A stretch of DNA of 12,036 nucleotides from JAWXCM01 sp034408745. Its GTDB lineage: Bacteria; Acidobacteriota; Terriglobia; Bryobacterales; Bryobacteraceae. A program made the position numbers and the translations under genes. The notes under the pieces are model-generated. The model did no database searches, was not told where the DNA came from, and saw only the letters and a program-made list of their open reading frames with translations. The stretch lies in assembly GCA_034408745.1 (NCBI GenBank), contig JAWXCM010000197.1, forward strand, positions 1 through 12,036, in the 5' to 3' direction. Positions 1 to 8,900 of this stretch are shown here, piece by piece (the first letter of the stretch is position 1; each line of letters starts with the position of its first letter).

Positions 1-1
1 A

Positions 2-397
2 GACGCCGACCGCCTCGGCTGCGCCATCGTCATGGGCAAAAAAGAATTTAAACTGACATGGCAAAATCTCGACCGCTACCGCCGCAGCGCATGGCTCGAC
101 TACAACCGATCCCAGGAACAGCTCCGCCGCCTCGTCAGGGAGCGCCTCGACAACGCCGTGCTTCAGCAACAGCAGGAACTTGCGGACGAAATGGCTTCGT
201 TTCGTCCAGCCGAAGATACCGCTGCCTTCGCCGCAGGCGCCGGCCAGCCCGTAGCCGCCGAAGTCACCGCGCCCGAGACCGAAGCCTCAGCCCCCAGCTA
301 CCAACAGCTCCCCGAGCCGCTCCCCGCCGAGGCCCAAATGGGTTCGTTTCGTACAAACACCCCGGAGCCGTACCCCAACCTCGCCGAGGCCGCTTGA
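2..397 (+). CDS. Hypothetical protein, 3' end only (5' partial)
   Basis: The reading frame is open from the left edge and ends at a TGA at 395-397. An internal ATG exists at 32, but no Shine-Dalgarno sequence precedes it and the ten codons before it are also open, so I read this as the C-terminal 131 residues of a longer gene. The first half is rich in Arg, Gln, Glu and Leu and looks like a long amphipathic helix or coiled coil (LDRYRRSAWLDYNRSQEQL and onward). The second half is a low-complexity Ala/Pro/Glu tail, probably disordered. The helix followed by an acidic Pro-rich tail faintly recalls the C-termini of multicopy hypothetical proteins in Acidobacteria, but this is an impression and not a match. 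The tail contains two copies of a short DNA word (see repeats). The gene converges on the glycoside hydrolase gene, with 17 bp between the stop codons. No function can be assigned. Confidence 0.55.
   Translation, partial: DADRLGCAIVMGKKEFKLTWQNLDRYRRSAWLDYNRSQEQLRRLVRERLDNAVLQQQQELADEMASFRPAEDTAAFAAGAGQPVAAEVTAPETEASAPSYQQLPEPLPAEAQMGSFRTNTPEPYPNLAEAA
191..352 (+). repeat. Dispersed pair of 15-bp near-identical words
   Basis: The word ATGGCTTCGTTTCGT at 191-205 recurs as ATGGGTTCGTTTCGT at 338-352, matching at 14 of 15 bases. Both copies are preceded by AA, and their starts are 147 bp apart. Both lie in the same reading frame of the hypothetical gene, giving MASFR and MGSFR. Read one frame earlier, starting at the preceding AA, both give NGFVS. 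The spacing is a multiple of three, so the pair could be a repeated peptide or a DNA-level element. Confidence 0.5.
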
Positions 398-414
398 AAC
401 CCCATCAGCCGCGA

Positions 415-2484
415 CTACAAAAACAACTTCGGCAAGTGGACCGGAGCATCCGCAAACGGCGACACGCGCCCGTCCGCCACTTCATACATCCGCTCATGAC
501 TGGCGACCGCGCCCAGCCCCATCTCCCGATACGGCCGGTTGCAAATATCGAAAAAGCCGATATTGTAATTCTCCCCGTCGTACCGGCCGAGCGCGCTCTG
601 ATCGTAGATGGTGAACCAGTGCGCACCCACGCAATGCGGATCGGCAGCCGCATCCTCCAGATAAACCCGCCACGCCTTCGCGCGGTCCACCTGGTTCTTC
701 AAGTGCCCAATTCCCGAGGCCGGCAGCCCCGCGTCCAGCGCCCCGAAATGCCACTCGCCGACCATCACCGGCATATCCAGCAGCTTGTCAATCTTCTCCG
801 CCGTCGCCAGCGGCAGCTTCTCCTGATAGCAGTTCAGCGTGAACACATCGAAGAACTTCATGCCCGGTACCGCCCAGTCCTGCGGCACGCCCTGCCATCG
901 CATCCCCAGGTTCAGATGGTACGGATCCACCTTCCGGCACGCTTCGGAAATAGTCTGGAAATACCGCTCCACCATCACCAGACTGAATGCCTTCAGGTCC
1001 ACCAGAGCCTCGCGCGTCAACACGCCCTGCCACTTGCCTCGCGACACCCGCTCAAACGTCGCTCCCGGCGTTTTCCACCCCGCCGCCAGAGCCGCATCTC
1101 CGTCATACTGCGTCCGGAGGAACTTCGCCAGTTCCCCTCGAGTCGCGCAGGATTCGGTGTTATAAACCATCCCCGCCGCCGGCAGTTCGCTCGAAAACGC
1201 CCACGTCGGCTCATTCATCAGGAAGTAGCCAAGAAACGCCGGATCCTTCGCCGTGTCCTGCAACTGCGCCCCAAAATCAGCCGCATCCTGCTCAAACTCC
1301 GGGTGGAAAACATCAGGGAAATCGCGATACACCATCCCGGAACGCGCACCCCGAAAACTCATCGGCCGCGTATACGGGAAACGAGCCTTCGCCGCATACT
1401 CCCACTCGCTCCAGTTCCCCACCGTGTTGAACCGCAGCTTCTTCATCTCGCCGAGCGCCGTTTGCGCCCACTTGTCCTGCCAGCCCTCGCGACCCAGCGC
1501 GCGAATCATATTCGCCGCCAGGTAATTCACCGCCTTCGACCCGGCCCGCCCATTCCGGGCGGTCTTCACCGCATCGGCAAACTCCGGCAGTTCCGGCATC
1601 CACTTCAGTGCCGATTCGATGCCGTCCACCCGCGCCTCGCAGTCCACCCGCACGCAGTCCAGCCCGCTCGACCAGAACGCGTATCCATCTGGATCCACCA
1701 GCCACCACCGGTTGCCGGTCTTCTCGGTTCGGAAGAACCCCGTGCCGTCGCCCAGCTTCTTCGATTTCCACCCGCCCCAGCGCGTGAACGAAGCCGGCCA
1801 CCGCTGCTTCGACGCGCTCTCATACTGGCTTCGAATCCGGTCCTTCAACTCGCCGGCGGACTTCGTCTTACCGGACCAGTTCATCAACGTGCTCTGCCCG
1901 AATTCATCCAGCAGCGGCCCCTTCGGCAACAGCGGCTTGTCGAGTTTCTCAGGCATCGTCGCCACGGCACTCAGCTCCGTCATGCACCACCGAACCGCGC
2001 TCGGCCCCTTGCGCATCACACCAAACTCCATGCGGTCGACCTTCGTCAGATCCACCCGGTCCCCGCCGCATGTCGGCTTCAGGAACGCGCCCTCGCGGTC
2101 CACCATCCACGCCCGCTGATCCACCAGCGACAGATCCATCCGAACTCGGAAGGAGCACTCGTTCAACCCTCCGAACCGGAACTGGAATGCGCGGCCGCCT
2201 TCACCTTCACGCAGCGTGATTTGAAACACGGCGAGTTCCCTGCCCGTCAGCAGCATGTCCGCCGTCAGGCATTTCAGCGGTGCCAGAGCTCCGGCCGGAA
2301 ACTCGTAGGCCATGCCGTCGCCAATCGAGTCCGCGGCATACCACTTCCCGCCCGGCAGCGGCGAGGCGCCAGATTCTTCCCTAAGCTGTCCTGTTTTCCG
2401 GAAGGCACCAGGAACCGGTGCGGAGGCCGACAGCGCGCAACCAGCGCTGACTGCAGTGACGGTACAAAAGTCCCTGCGTTTCAT
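415..2484 (-). CDS. Exported clan GH-A glycoside hydrolase, agarase (GH50)-like
   Basis: This is a 689-residue protein likely to hydrolyse a beta-linked oligo- or polysaccharide outside the cytoplasm. The N-terminus (MKRRDF, then a mildly hydrophobic stretch to about residue 27) resembles a twin-arginine signal. Residues 45-175 look like a beta-sandwich accessory domain. From about 245 to 665 the sequence follows the agarase-type TIM barrel: RWWLVDPDGYAFWSSGLD (259-276), FNTVGNWSEWE (352-362), FLGYFLMNEPTW with predicted acid/base E425, FFDVFTLNCY (544-553), MPVMVGEWHFGALD with predicted nucleophile E577, and HWFTIYDQSALGRYDGENYN (622-641). The 152-residue spacing of the two glutamates suits a complete clan GH-A barrel. 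The frame stays open upstream of 2484, but that part is antisense to the next gene, so I chose the ATG at 2484, which starts the signal peptide. GH50 agarase is the closest family I recognise. Related GH5- or GH42-like families are possible, and the substrate is not proven. Confidence 0.85.
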   Translation of the reverse strand: MKRRDFCTVTAVSAGCALSASAPVPGAFRKTGQLREESGASPLPGGKWYAADSIGDGMAYEFPAGALAPLKCLTADMLLTGRELAVFQITLREGEGGRAFQFRFGGLNECSFRVRMDLSLVDQRAWMVDREGAFLKPTCGGDRVDLTKVDRMEFGVMRKGPSAVRWCMTELSAVATMPEKLDKPLLPKGPLLDEFGQSTLMNWSGKTKSAGELKDRIRSQYESASKQRWPASFTRWGGWKSKKLGDGTGFFRTEKTGNRWWLVDPDGYAFWSSGLDCVRVDCEARVDGIESALKWMPELPEFADAVKTARNGRAGSKAVNYLAANMIRALGREGWQDKWAQTALGEMKKLRFNTVGNWSEWEYAAKARFPYTRPMSFRGARSGMVYRDFPDVFHPEFEQDAADFGAQLQDTAKDPAFLGYFLMNEPTWAFSSELPAAGMVYNTESCATRGELAKFLRTQYDGDAALAAGWKTPGATFERVSRGKWQGVLTREALVDLKAFSLVMVERYFQTISEACRKVDPYHLNLGMRWQGVPQDWAVPGMKFFDVFTLNCYQEKLPLATAEKIDKLLDMPVMVGEWHFGALDAGLPASGIGHLKNQVDRAKAWRVYLEDAAADPHCVGAHWFTIYDQSALGRYDGENYNIGFFDICNRPYREMGLGAVASHERMYEVADGRVSPFADAPVHLPKLFL

Positions 2485-2486
2485 TC

Positions 2487-2503
2487 GTGGAAATGCCACT
2501 CCT
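2487..2503 (-). promoter_or_regulatory. Ribosome binding site overlapping a leader hairpin
   Basis: On the minus strand AGGAG (2503 to 2499) is the only good Shine-Dalgarno sequence before the hydrolase ATG at 2484, but it sits 14 bases away, further than usual. Between them GTGG (2499-2496) can pair with CCAC (2490-2487) around a 5-base loop. The last G of the Shine-Dalgarno is part of this stem. Folding would either shorten the effective spacing or partly block the site. The sequence pattern is seen; the effect is inference. Confidence 0.35.
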
Positions 2504-2513
2504 GCAAGCAGCC

Positions 2514-2527
2514 TATCATTTTTGATA
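2514..2527. repeat. Inverted repeat TATCA-N4-TGATA, possible operator
   Basis: This is a perfect 5-bp dyad, TATCA TTTT TGATA, in the AT-rich part of the divergent intergenic region. It lies 30 bp upstream of the minus-strand ATG and 101 bp upstream of the plus-strand ATG. It could be an operator for a dimeric regulator or part of a promoter. It is short enough to arise by chance in AT-rich DNA. Confidence 0.35.
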
Positions 2528-2573
2528 TTGTTCCTGGTAACGGCCCCACGTTTCCTCTGGCCGGCAGCAATCG

Positions 2574-2593
2574 CGATCCCTGCCTTCGGATCG
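2574..2593. repeat. Inverted repeat CGATCC-N8-GGATCG
   Basis: This is a perfect 6-bp dyad with an 8-base spacer, ending 23 bp before the GGGAG ribosome binding site of the plus-strand operon. It may be an operator or a hairpin in the 5' untranslated leader. No run of T follows, so it is not a standard terminator. Confidence 0.35.
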
Positions 2594-2628
2594 GTAATAC
2601 CACGCAATTCATCTGAGGGAGATCTGCA

Positions 2629-5600
2629 ATGACGTACCCGCAGAAGGCATCCGCACATGCATGTATCGCAGCCGTCCTGTTCGCGCTGCCTGCCTTCGCC
2701 GCACAACCAGTAACAGTCCAGGTGAAAGACGAGACTATCCCAACCTACCTGGCAGGACCGCCGGAAATGAACCCCATGTTCTACTTCGGGAAGGCCTCGC
2801 AGGGCGCCGAGGGCCGCGTCTACCCCTATCCGCTCTACGACAGCCTCACCAACAACAAGGTGGACAAGCAGTACAAAGTCGTGTGGCTGGAAAACGAGTA
2901 CGTGCGAATCGGCATCATGCCGGAAATCGGCGGACGCCTCTTTGAGGGCTACGACAAAACCAACGGATACCACTTCTTTTATCGCCAGCACGTCATTAAA
3001 CCCGCGCTCATTGGCCTGATTGGCGCGTGGATTTCGGGCGGAATCGAATGGAATATCCCTCACCATCACCGCGCCAGCACGTTCCTTCCCGTGCAATACA
3101 GCGTCGAAGACGGGCCTGGCGGCAGCAAGACCGTGTGGGTCGGGGAGCTCGAGGTGCGCAGTCGCACACGCTGGGCCGTCGGCTACACACTCTACCCCGG
3201 CAAGGCGTACATGGAAGCGAAAATTCGCATCGCGAACCGTACGCCCGTCTCGAACAGCATGCTCTGCTTTGCCAACGTCGCCGTGCACGTGAATGACGAC
3301 TATCAGGTGATCTTTCCCCCGAGCACCCAGTACGGCACGCACCACTCCAAGCGCGAATTCATTCAGTGGCCCATGGCCAACGGTCGCTACGGAGGCGGTG
3401 ACTTCAGCAAGGGCGTCGACGTCAGCTGGTACAAAAACCACGAAAGCGCGAACTCCATATTCGCGTGGAATTACCAGGACGATTTCCTCGCCGGATACGA
3501 CCACGGCAAGAAAGCCGGAGTCATCAGCGTCGCTGACCACAACATCGTCCCGGGCAAAAAGATGTGGACCTGGGGCAACGGCGCGCGCGGTCACATGTGG
3601 GACAAGATCCTCACCGACAGCGACGGGCCATACGTCGAGCTCATGGTCGGCGCATACTCCGACAACCAGCCCGATTACAGCTGGCTCCAGCCCTATGACG
3701 TCAAGTCGTTCGACATCAAGTGGTACCCGTTTCGCGACATCGCCGGCGTGAAAAACGCCACGTCTGAGGCCGCCGTAAATCTCGACGTGAAAGACGGCTC
3801 CGCAAAGGTCGGCTTTTACACCACCGCCGCCCACACCGCCGCGAAGATCTCAGTCCGCGCCGGATCGCAGTCCCTGCTTGAGGAGACCGCAGCCATCAGC
3901 CCCGCAAAGCCCTGGACAAAAGAAATCAAGGTGCCCGAAGGAGTCGATCCGCACGACGTTCGCGCCTCCATCTCCGTAGCCGGCAAAGAGCTGGTCGCCT
4001 ACTCCCCAATCCGCCTCGAAAAGCAGCCCGCGCCCAAACCGGTGGAGCCCTACGCCGCACCCGCCGCTCTCAAGACCAGCGAAGAACTGTACCTCGCCGG
4101 CCTGCGCATTGAGCAGTTCCACGACCCCGGTCTCGACCCCGAGCCGTACTGGGATGAGGCCCTGCGCCGCGACCCCGGCGACATTCGCGTCAACACCGCC
4201 ATGGGCATCAAGGCATACCGCCAGGCCCGTTATACGGATGCCGAGAAGCATCTGCGAAAAGCCATCGACCGCCTCACCGAAAAATACACAACACCGAAGG
4301 ATGCCGAGCCGTTCTACTACCTCGGCATGACGCTCAAAGCCGCCGGGCAACTCGACGAGGCATACAAGCATCTCTTCAAGTCGACGTGGGACCTCTCCTG
4401 GCGAGCCCCCGCCTACTTCTCCCTCGCCGAAATTGCGAGCACGCACGGCAACACCGCATCGGCGCTCGACCTTGTCAGCCAGTCGCTCGAGCACAACGGC
4501 CGCAACACCCGCGCCCTGAATCTGAAGGCCGGCCTGCTGCGCAACCTCGGCCGTCCAAAGGATGCTCTTGCAGCACTCGCGCAGGCCCACGAAGCAGATC
4601 CGCTCGACGTGCATACCATGGCCGAACGCTGGCTTTTATCGCACACTCCGGCCGACCTGAAGGTCCTCACCACCAACCTCAACGCGCATCCCGCCACCGC
4701 CGCCGAAACAGCAGCCGAGTACATGAACGCGGGCCTGTGGAAGGACGGCACCCAGGTCCTGCTTACGGCCTCGGGCAACGCAATGACGTACTACTATCTC
4801 GGCTACTTCGCCACTAAAACCGGGCAGCAGGCCAGGGCCGCGGAGTATTACGCCCTTGCCGCGAAGGCCTCCAGCGAGTACGTATTCCCCTTCCAGAACG
4901 AGGCGATCCCGGTCCTTCGCGCCGCCATGCAGGCCAACCCCAAAGACGCCCGAGCCCCGTACTATCTCGGCAATGCGTTGTTCGACTGGCAGCCTGACCA
5001 GGCCGTTGGGCTGTGGGAAGCATCGGCCGCCATCGATCCGTCTTTCGCCATCGTGCATCGCAATCTCGCCATCGCACGCTCGCATCAAAAATCCGGCAAT
5101 TCCCTTCCACAAGCCATCGCGAGCCTGGAAAAAGCCGTATCGCTCGACCGTAAATACCCACTGCATTTCTTTGAACTGGACCAGCTTTATCAAGCCACCG
5201 GAGTCGCACCGGAGAAGCGGCTCGCCAAACTCGAGCAGCAGCACGCCATCGTAGCCCGGCGTGACGACGCGCTCAACCGCGAGATCGCACTCCTCGTCGT
5301 GGCAGGCCGTTATGACGACGCAATCCGTCTCCTCACCGGACGTCGTTTCGCCGTGTGGGAAGGCGGCACTCTCGACGTCGCCGACCAGTGGGTCGACGCG
5401 CACATTCTGCGCGGACGCAAGCATCTGGAAGCCAGACGCTGGCAACAGGCCCTGACCGATTTCAAGACCGCATCCACACCACCGGAAAATCTGCCCTCGG
5501 AGCGACTCATCGGCGGCGCACGAGACGCAGAACTGTCGTACTGGCAGGCCGCCGCGCTCGCCGGACTCGGCCAGTCCGCCGAGGCGAAAGCACTGTGGGA

Positions 5601-5988
5601 ACAGGCCACCAACTCCGGCGCAAGAACCGGCGGAGGTTCGCGCCGAGGCTTCGGCGGAGGGCTTTCTCCCATGACGGCGCAACGCTACTATCAGGCCCTG
5701 GCCATGGAGAAGCTCGGCCAGACCGACAAAGCATCCGCCACATATCAGGACCTGGTGGCACAGGCGGAGCAGGCGCTCAATTCGCCCGACCCCAAACCCG
5801 ACCCGGGTGCGTCCTTTGAAGCGCAGCAGCAGTACAGAACCCGAATGGCCACGGCGCACTTCATCGCCGGACTCGGCCGTCTCGGCCAGAAGGAAACGCA
5901 AAAAGCCAGACAGGCATTCGACCGGTCACTGGAGTTCAGTCCGGATCATCTCGGCGCACGAACCGTGTCGCCGCGGGGGATTTCTTAA
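2629..5988 (+). CDS. Secreted DUF5107-TPR protein
   Basis: This 1119-residue protein starts with a signal peptide (residues 1 to about 24, ending LPAFA). A DUF5107 domain follows at about 45-370. This family has a galactose-mutarotase-like beta-supersandwich associated with carbohydrate binding or processing. Conserved-looking blocks are MPEIGGRLFEGYDKTNGYHF (97-116), GGIEWNIPHHHR (137-148, a His cluster beside E140) and MWTWGNGARGHMWDKILTD (312-330). Residues about 380-465 look like a second small beta-sandwich. From about 485 to 1110 there are many helical repeats of TPR type, for example ALRRDPGDIRVNTAMGIKAY and AEKHLRKAID. A Gly-rich insert lies at 997-1011. It is the first gene of the operon and has a good ribosome binding site. 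The family's biochemical activity is not something I can state. Its place upstream of an outer-membrane receptor suggests a role in binding, processing or organising glycan at the cell surface or in the periplasm, but this is inferred. Confidence 0.88.
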   Translation: MTYPQKASAHACIAAVLFALPAFAAQPVTVQVKDETIPTYLAGPPEMNPMFYFGKASQGAEGRVYPYPLYDSLTNNKVDKQYKVVWLENEYVRIGIMPEIGGRLFEGYDKTNGYHFFYRQHVIKPALIGLIGAWISGGIEWNIPHHHRASTFLPVQYSVEDGPGGSKTVWVGELEVRSRTRWAVGYTLYPGKAYMEAKIRIANRTPVSNSMLCFANVAVHVNDDYQVIFPPSTQYGTHHSKREFIQWPMANGRYGGGDFSKGVDVSWYKNHESANSIFAWNYQDDFLAGYDHGKKAGVISVADHNIVPGKKMWTWGNGARGHMWDKILTDSDGPYVELMVGAYSDNQPDYSWLQPYDVKSFDIKWYPFRDIAGVKNATSEAAVNLDVKDGSAKVGFYTTAAHTAAKISVRAGSQSLLEETAAISPAKPWTKEIKVPEGVDPHDVRASISVAGKELVAYSPIRLEKQPAPKPVEPYAAPAALKTSEELYLAGLRIEQFHDPGLDPEPYWDEALRRDPGDIRVNTAMGIKAYRQARYTDAEKHLRKAIDRLTEKYTTPKDAEPFYYLGMTLKAAGQLDEAYKHLFKSTWDLSWRAPAYFSLAEIASTHGNTASALDLVSQSLEHNGRNTRALNLKAGLLRNLGRPKDALAALAQAHEADPLDVHTMAERWLLSHTPADLKVLTTNLNAHPATAAETAAEYMNAGLWKDGTQVLLTASGNAMTYYYLGYFATKTGQQARAAEYYALAAKASSEYVFPFQNEAIPVLRAAMQANPKDARAPYYLGNALFDWQPDQAVGLWEASAAIDPSFAIVHRNLAIARSHQKSGNSLPQAIASLEKAVSLDRKYPLHFFELDQLYQATGVAPEKRLAKLEQQHAIVARRDDALNREIALLVVAGRYDDAIRLLTGRRFAVWEGGTLDVADQWVDAHILRGRKHLEARRWQQALTDFKTASTPPENLPSERLIGGARDAELSYWQAAALAGLGQSAEAKALWEQATNSGARTGGGSRRGFGGGLSPMTAQRYYQALAMEKLGQTDKASATYQDLVAQAEQALNSPDPKPDPGASFEAQQQYRTRMATAHFIAGLGRLGQKETQKARQAFDRSLEFSPDHLGARTVSPRGIS

Positions 5989-5991
5989 TTA

Positions 5992-8900
5992 ATGAAACGC
6001 TCGCTGATTTTCTTGCTGTTACTGACCGCCTCAGTTGCCGTTGCGCAACTCAACCGCGGCACCATCACAGGAACTGTTGCCGATGCCTCCGGGGCGGTGA
6101 TCCCGGAAGCCAAAGTCGTCATCCGCAACACAGCCACCAACGCAATGACACGAACCGAAACCACAGCAGCCGGTCAGTACACGGTACCCAACCTGCCGAA
6201 CGGCCCATACGAAGTGGTCATCGAGGCCCGCGGCTTCAAGCGCTTCCTGCAGTCAGGCCTCGATCTGCGCGTGTCCGACGTCCTCCGCCTTGACACCATG
6301 CTCGATATCGGCTCGCAGGAGCAAACCATCGAAGTGAGCGCGGAGGTGTCGCGCGTCCAAAGCGATTCGCCCCAGGTCGGCACCTCGCTTACCAGCGCCA
6401 GCATTACAGACCTGCCGCTCAGCTTCAGTGGCGCACGGTCGCCAGAGAATTTCGCCTACAAACTGTCGCCCGGCGTGGCAGGCTCCAGCTGGGAGGGCCA
6501 CATCAATGGCTCCACCACAGCGTCAAAAGAAGTGCTGCTCGACGGCGCCTCCGTCAGCACTTACCGCGCAGGCCACTTCGGTGAATCCTCCGTTTCTCAG
6601 GAAGCGGTGCAGGAATTCAAAGTGCAAACCAGCGGCATGACCGCCGAGTACGGCCGTATGCAGGCCGGCGTCTTCAACTTCATCATGAAGTCCGGCGCCA
6701 ATGACCTTCACGGCAGCGGCTACGGCGCGCTTCGCAATGAAGCATTCAATGCCAACAGCTTCGTCAACAACTTCCGCGGAGTCGGCCGGCCCATGGATCG
6801 CAAGCAGAACTTCGCCGGAAGTTTCGGCGGCCCCGTCGTGCTGCCGAAGATCTACAACGGGAAAAACAAGACGTTCTTCTACATCACCTATGAGCGCTAC
6901 CGCGAGCGCACCGGGGGCTTCGGCGCGCCCAGCCGCACCGTCCCGCTTCCCGAGTTCTACGACGGGGATTTCAGCCGTCTGCTCGGTGCAGCCATCCCCC
7001 AGCTCGACGCACTCGACCGTCAGGTGCTGAAGGGCGCCATCTATGACCCCAACAGCTTCCGTCAGCTCCCCAACAGCACCCGCTGGGTCGGGGAAATGTT
7101 CCCCGGCAACGTAGTCCCAAAGAGCCGCTTCAGCGAAGTTTCAAAGCGCGTGAACGCACTCGCCGCCCCGCGTTACTTCCCCACCGTCAAGGATCCCGAC
7201 GGCCGTTTCTCTCTGGTGAACAACGCCGTGTTCCCCGTCACCAACACGCCCGTGTTTGACCAGCACCAGTTCTCCATCAAAGGCGACCAGGTGATCCACG
7301 ACCGGCACCGCATCTCGGGTTCGTACACGCGCGTGGTGCGCCCGCGTCTCCTGCTGGACGCCGGGGGCCTGTGGGACACCGAAGATCCCGAAGGTGGTCC
7401 GCTCTCCAAAGCCCGGCGTCAGGAAGTGAAATCCCACCTCGCCCGCCTGGCCTGGGACTGGACCATCACGCCGCGACTCCTGATCAACGTGAACGCCAGC
7501 TACAACCGGATGGTGAATCCCAACGTAGGTGCGCACGCCGATATCGACGGAGCAAAAGAGCTCGGCATCAAGAACCTGTCCACCTGGGGTTACCCCACCA
7601 TCAACTGGGGCGGCGGTCCCTTCGTCACACCCGTCACGCCCGGCGACCCGCAGAAGGACATGTCAGTCTACGGCGCTTCCGGCATCATGGCCACCGCCAG
7701 TTTCACCACCGGCAAACACTTCATCAAATACGGCATCGATCATCGCCGCAATCAGCTCAACAGCCGGCCGACCCAGGGCGGCAGCTTCAACTTCGCCGCG
7801 CGCGGCACAGCCATCCCGAATGAGACATTCTCAGGCAGCCAGATCGGCTACTCCTTCGCCAGCTATCTGCTCGGCATCGTCGACAGCGCCGGACTCAGCG
7901 CACCGCTTCCACGCGGCGGCCGACGCCGCTATTACGGCCTGTTCGTGCAGGACGACTGGAAGCTGCATGATCGCCTCACCCTCAACCTCGGCCTCCGGTG
8001 GGAATTCCAGCCTCCCTACACTGAGGCAGCCGACCGTATGGCCACATGGAACATGTCCAAAACCGATCCGGTCAGCGGCATGAAGGGCGCCTACGATTTC
8101 GCAGGCTCCTGTGCCGCATGCACCGGGAAAAACTACTTCGGCGAGAAGAACTACAAGGCCTTCAGCCCACGCATTGGTCTGGCATGGCAGCCGATGAAGG
8201 ACTGGACCGTTCGAGGCGCGTACGGCATCTTCTACGAAGGCGACATCTTCAACGACTACGGAACCACTCCAGGCGCCAGCGCGTTCCCCTGGCAGGCCAG
8301 CTACAATCTGGCAGCCGCCAGCACGGACCCCTGGCGCGGTATCTTCAACTGGGACGCCGGTCTCCCGCTCGACCGCCGCGTGGAGCCTGCCTTTAATCCG
8401 TCGGCAGCCAGCAGCATCGGCGTATCAATGGTTGACCCCACATACGGCAACGCGTCCTACACGCAACAATGGAACGTCAACATCCAGCGCCGCCTCACCA
8501 ATCGCTTGCTCCTCGACCTCGGCTACATCGGCAACAAGTCGACCGGCATTAAGAACGCAGCACTAACCCGGTACAACCAGATCCCCTGGTCCGCCGTCGA
8601 GAAGTACGGACGCACTCTCACCACCAACGTGCGCAACCCCGCCGAAGCCGCTGCCAATGGCGTCGCCTATCCCTACGCGGGCTTCAGCGGAACCGTCGCC
8701 GGAGCGCTGCGCCAGTTCCCGCAACTCCAGGGAACATCCACCTTCGGCGGCTATGGCGCCGCCCTCGGAATGACCACATACAACTCCCTCCAGATCACCA
8801 TCGATCAGCAGCCCTGGCACGGACTCAGCGTCTATGCCAACTACGTCTGGTCCAAGTCGATGGGCAACACGCTGTCGTCATTCTCGGGCGATAACGGCGG

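Larger units (their letters stand above)
2485..2628. promoter_or_regulatory. Divergent intergenic control region
   Basis: This 144-bp gap separates the starts of the minus-strand hydrolase and the plus-strand operon, so it should carry promoters for both. It is more AT-rich than its flanks around 2513-2530. It contains two perfect inverted repeats (2514-2527 and 2574-2593) and a short leader hairpin for the minus-strand gene. I found no convincing -35/-10 pair on either strand, which is common in Acidobacteria. A strong ribosome binding site for the plus-strand operon, GGGAG at 2617-2621 within TGAGGGAGATC, lies 7 bases before the ATG at 2629 and fixes that start. Confidence 0.6.

Noticed and set aside
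11..27. Possible lipoprotein signal in the GH-A protein (VSAGC, residues 12-16)
   Set aside because: The residue three before the Cys is Ser rather than a lipobox Leu, Val or Ile, and the KRRDF start fits a twin-arginine signal better. These positions are protein residues, not bases.
398..414. Possible terminator between the left-edge gene and the GH-A gene
   Set aside because: The 17-bp gap has no stem-loop and no T run on either strand.
58..2616. An 852-codon open frame on the plus strand opposite the GH-A gene
   Set aside because: It is antisense to a gene with clear family motifs, is very rich in Arg, Pro and His as expected for a mirror frame of GC-rich coding DNA, and has no recognisable domain.
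2485..3834. 450 extra in-frame codons upstream of the GH-A start on the minus strand
   Set aside because: They run through the intergenic region and antisense to the DUF5107 domain. The signal peptide at 2484 marks the true start.
4636..5901. A 421-codon open frame on the minus strand inside the DUF5107-TPR gene
   Set aside because: It lies opposite well-supported TPR coding sequence and shows Gly/Val/Arg-rich composition typical of a shadow frame.
5985..5992. TTAATTAA palindrome at the junction of the first two operon genes
   Set aside because: It is formed by the stop codon and the adjoining start and is only 8 bp; there is no sign that it is a regulatory site.
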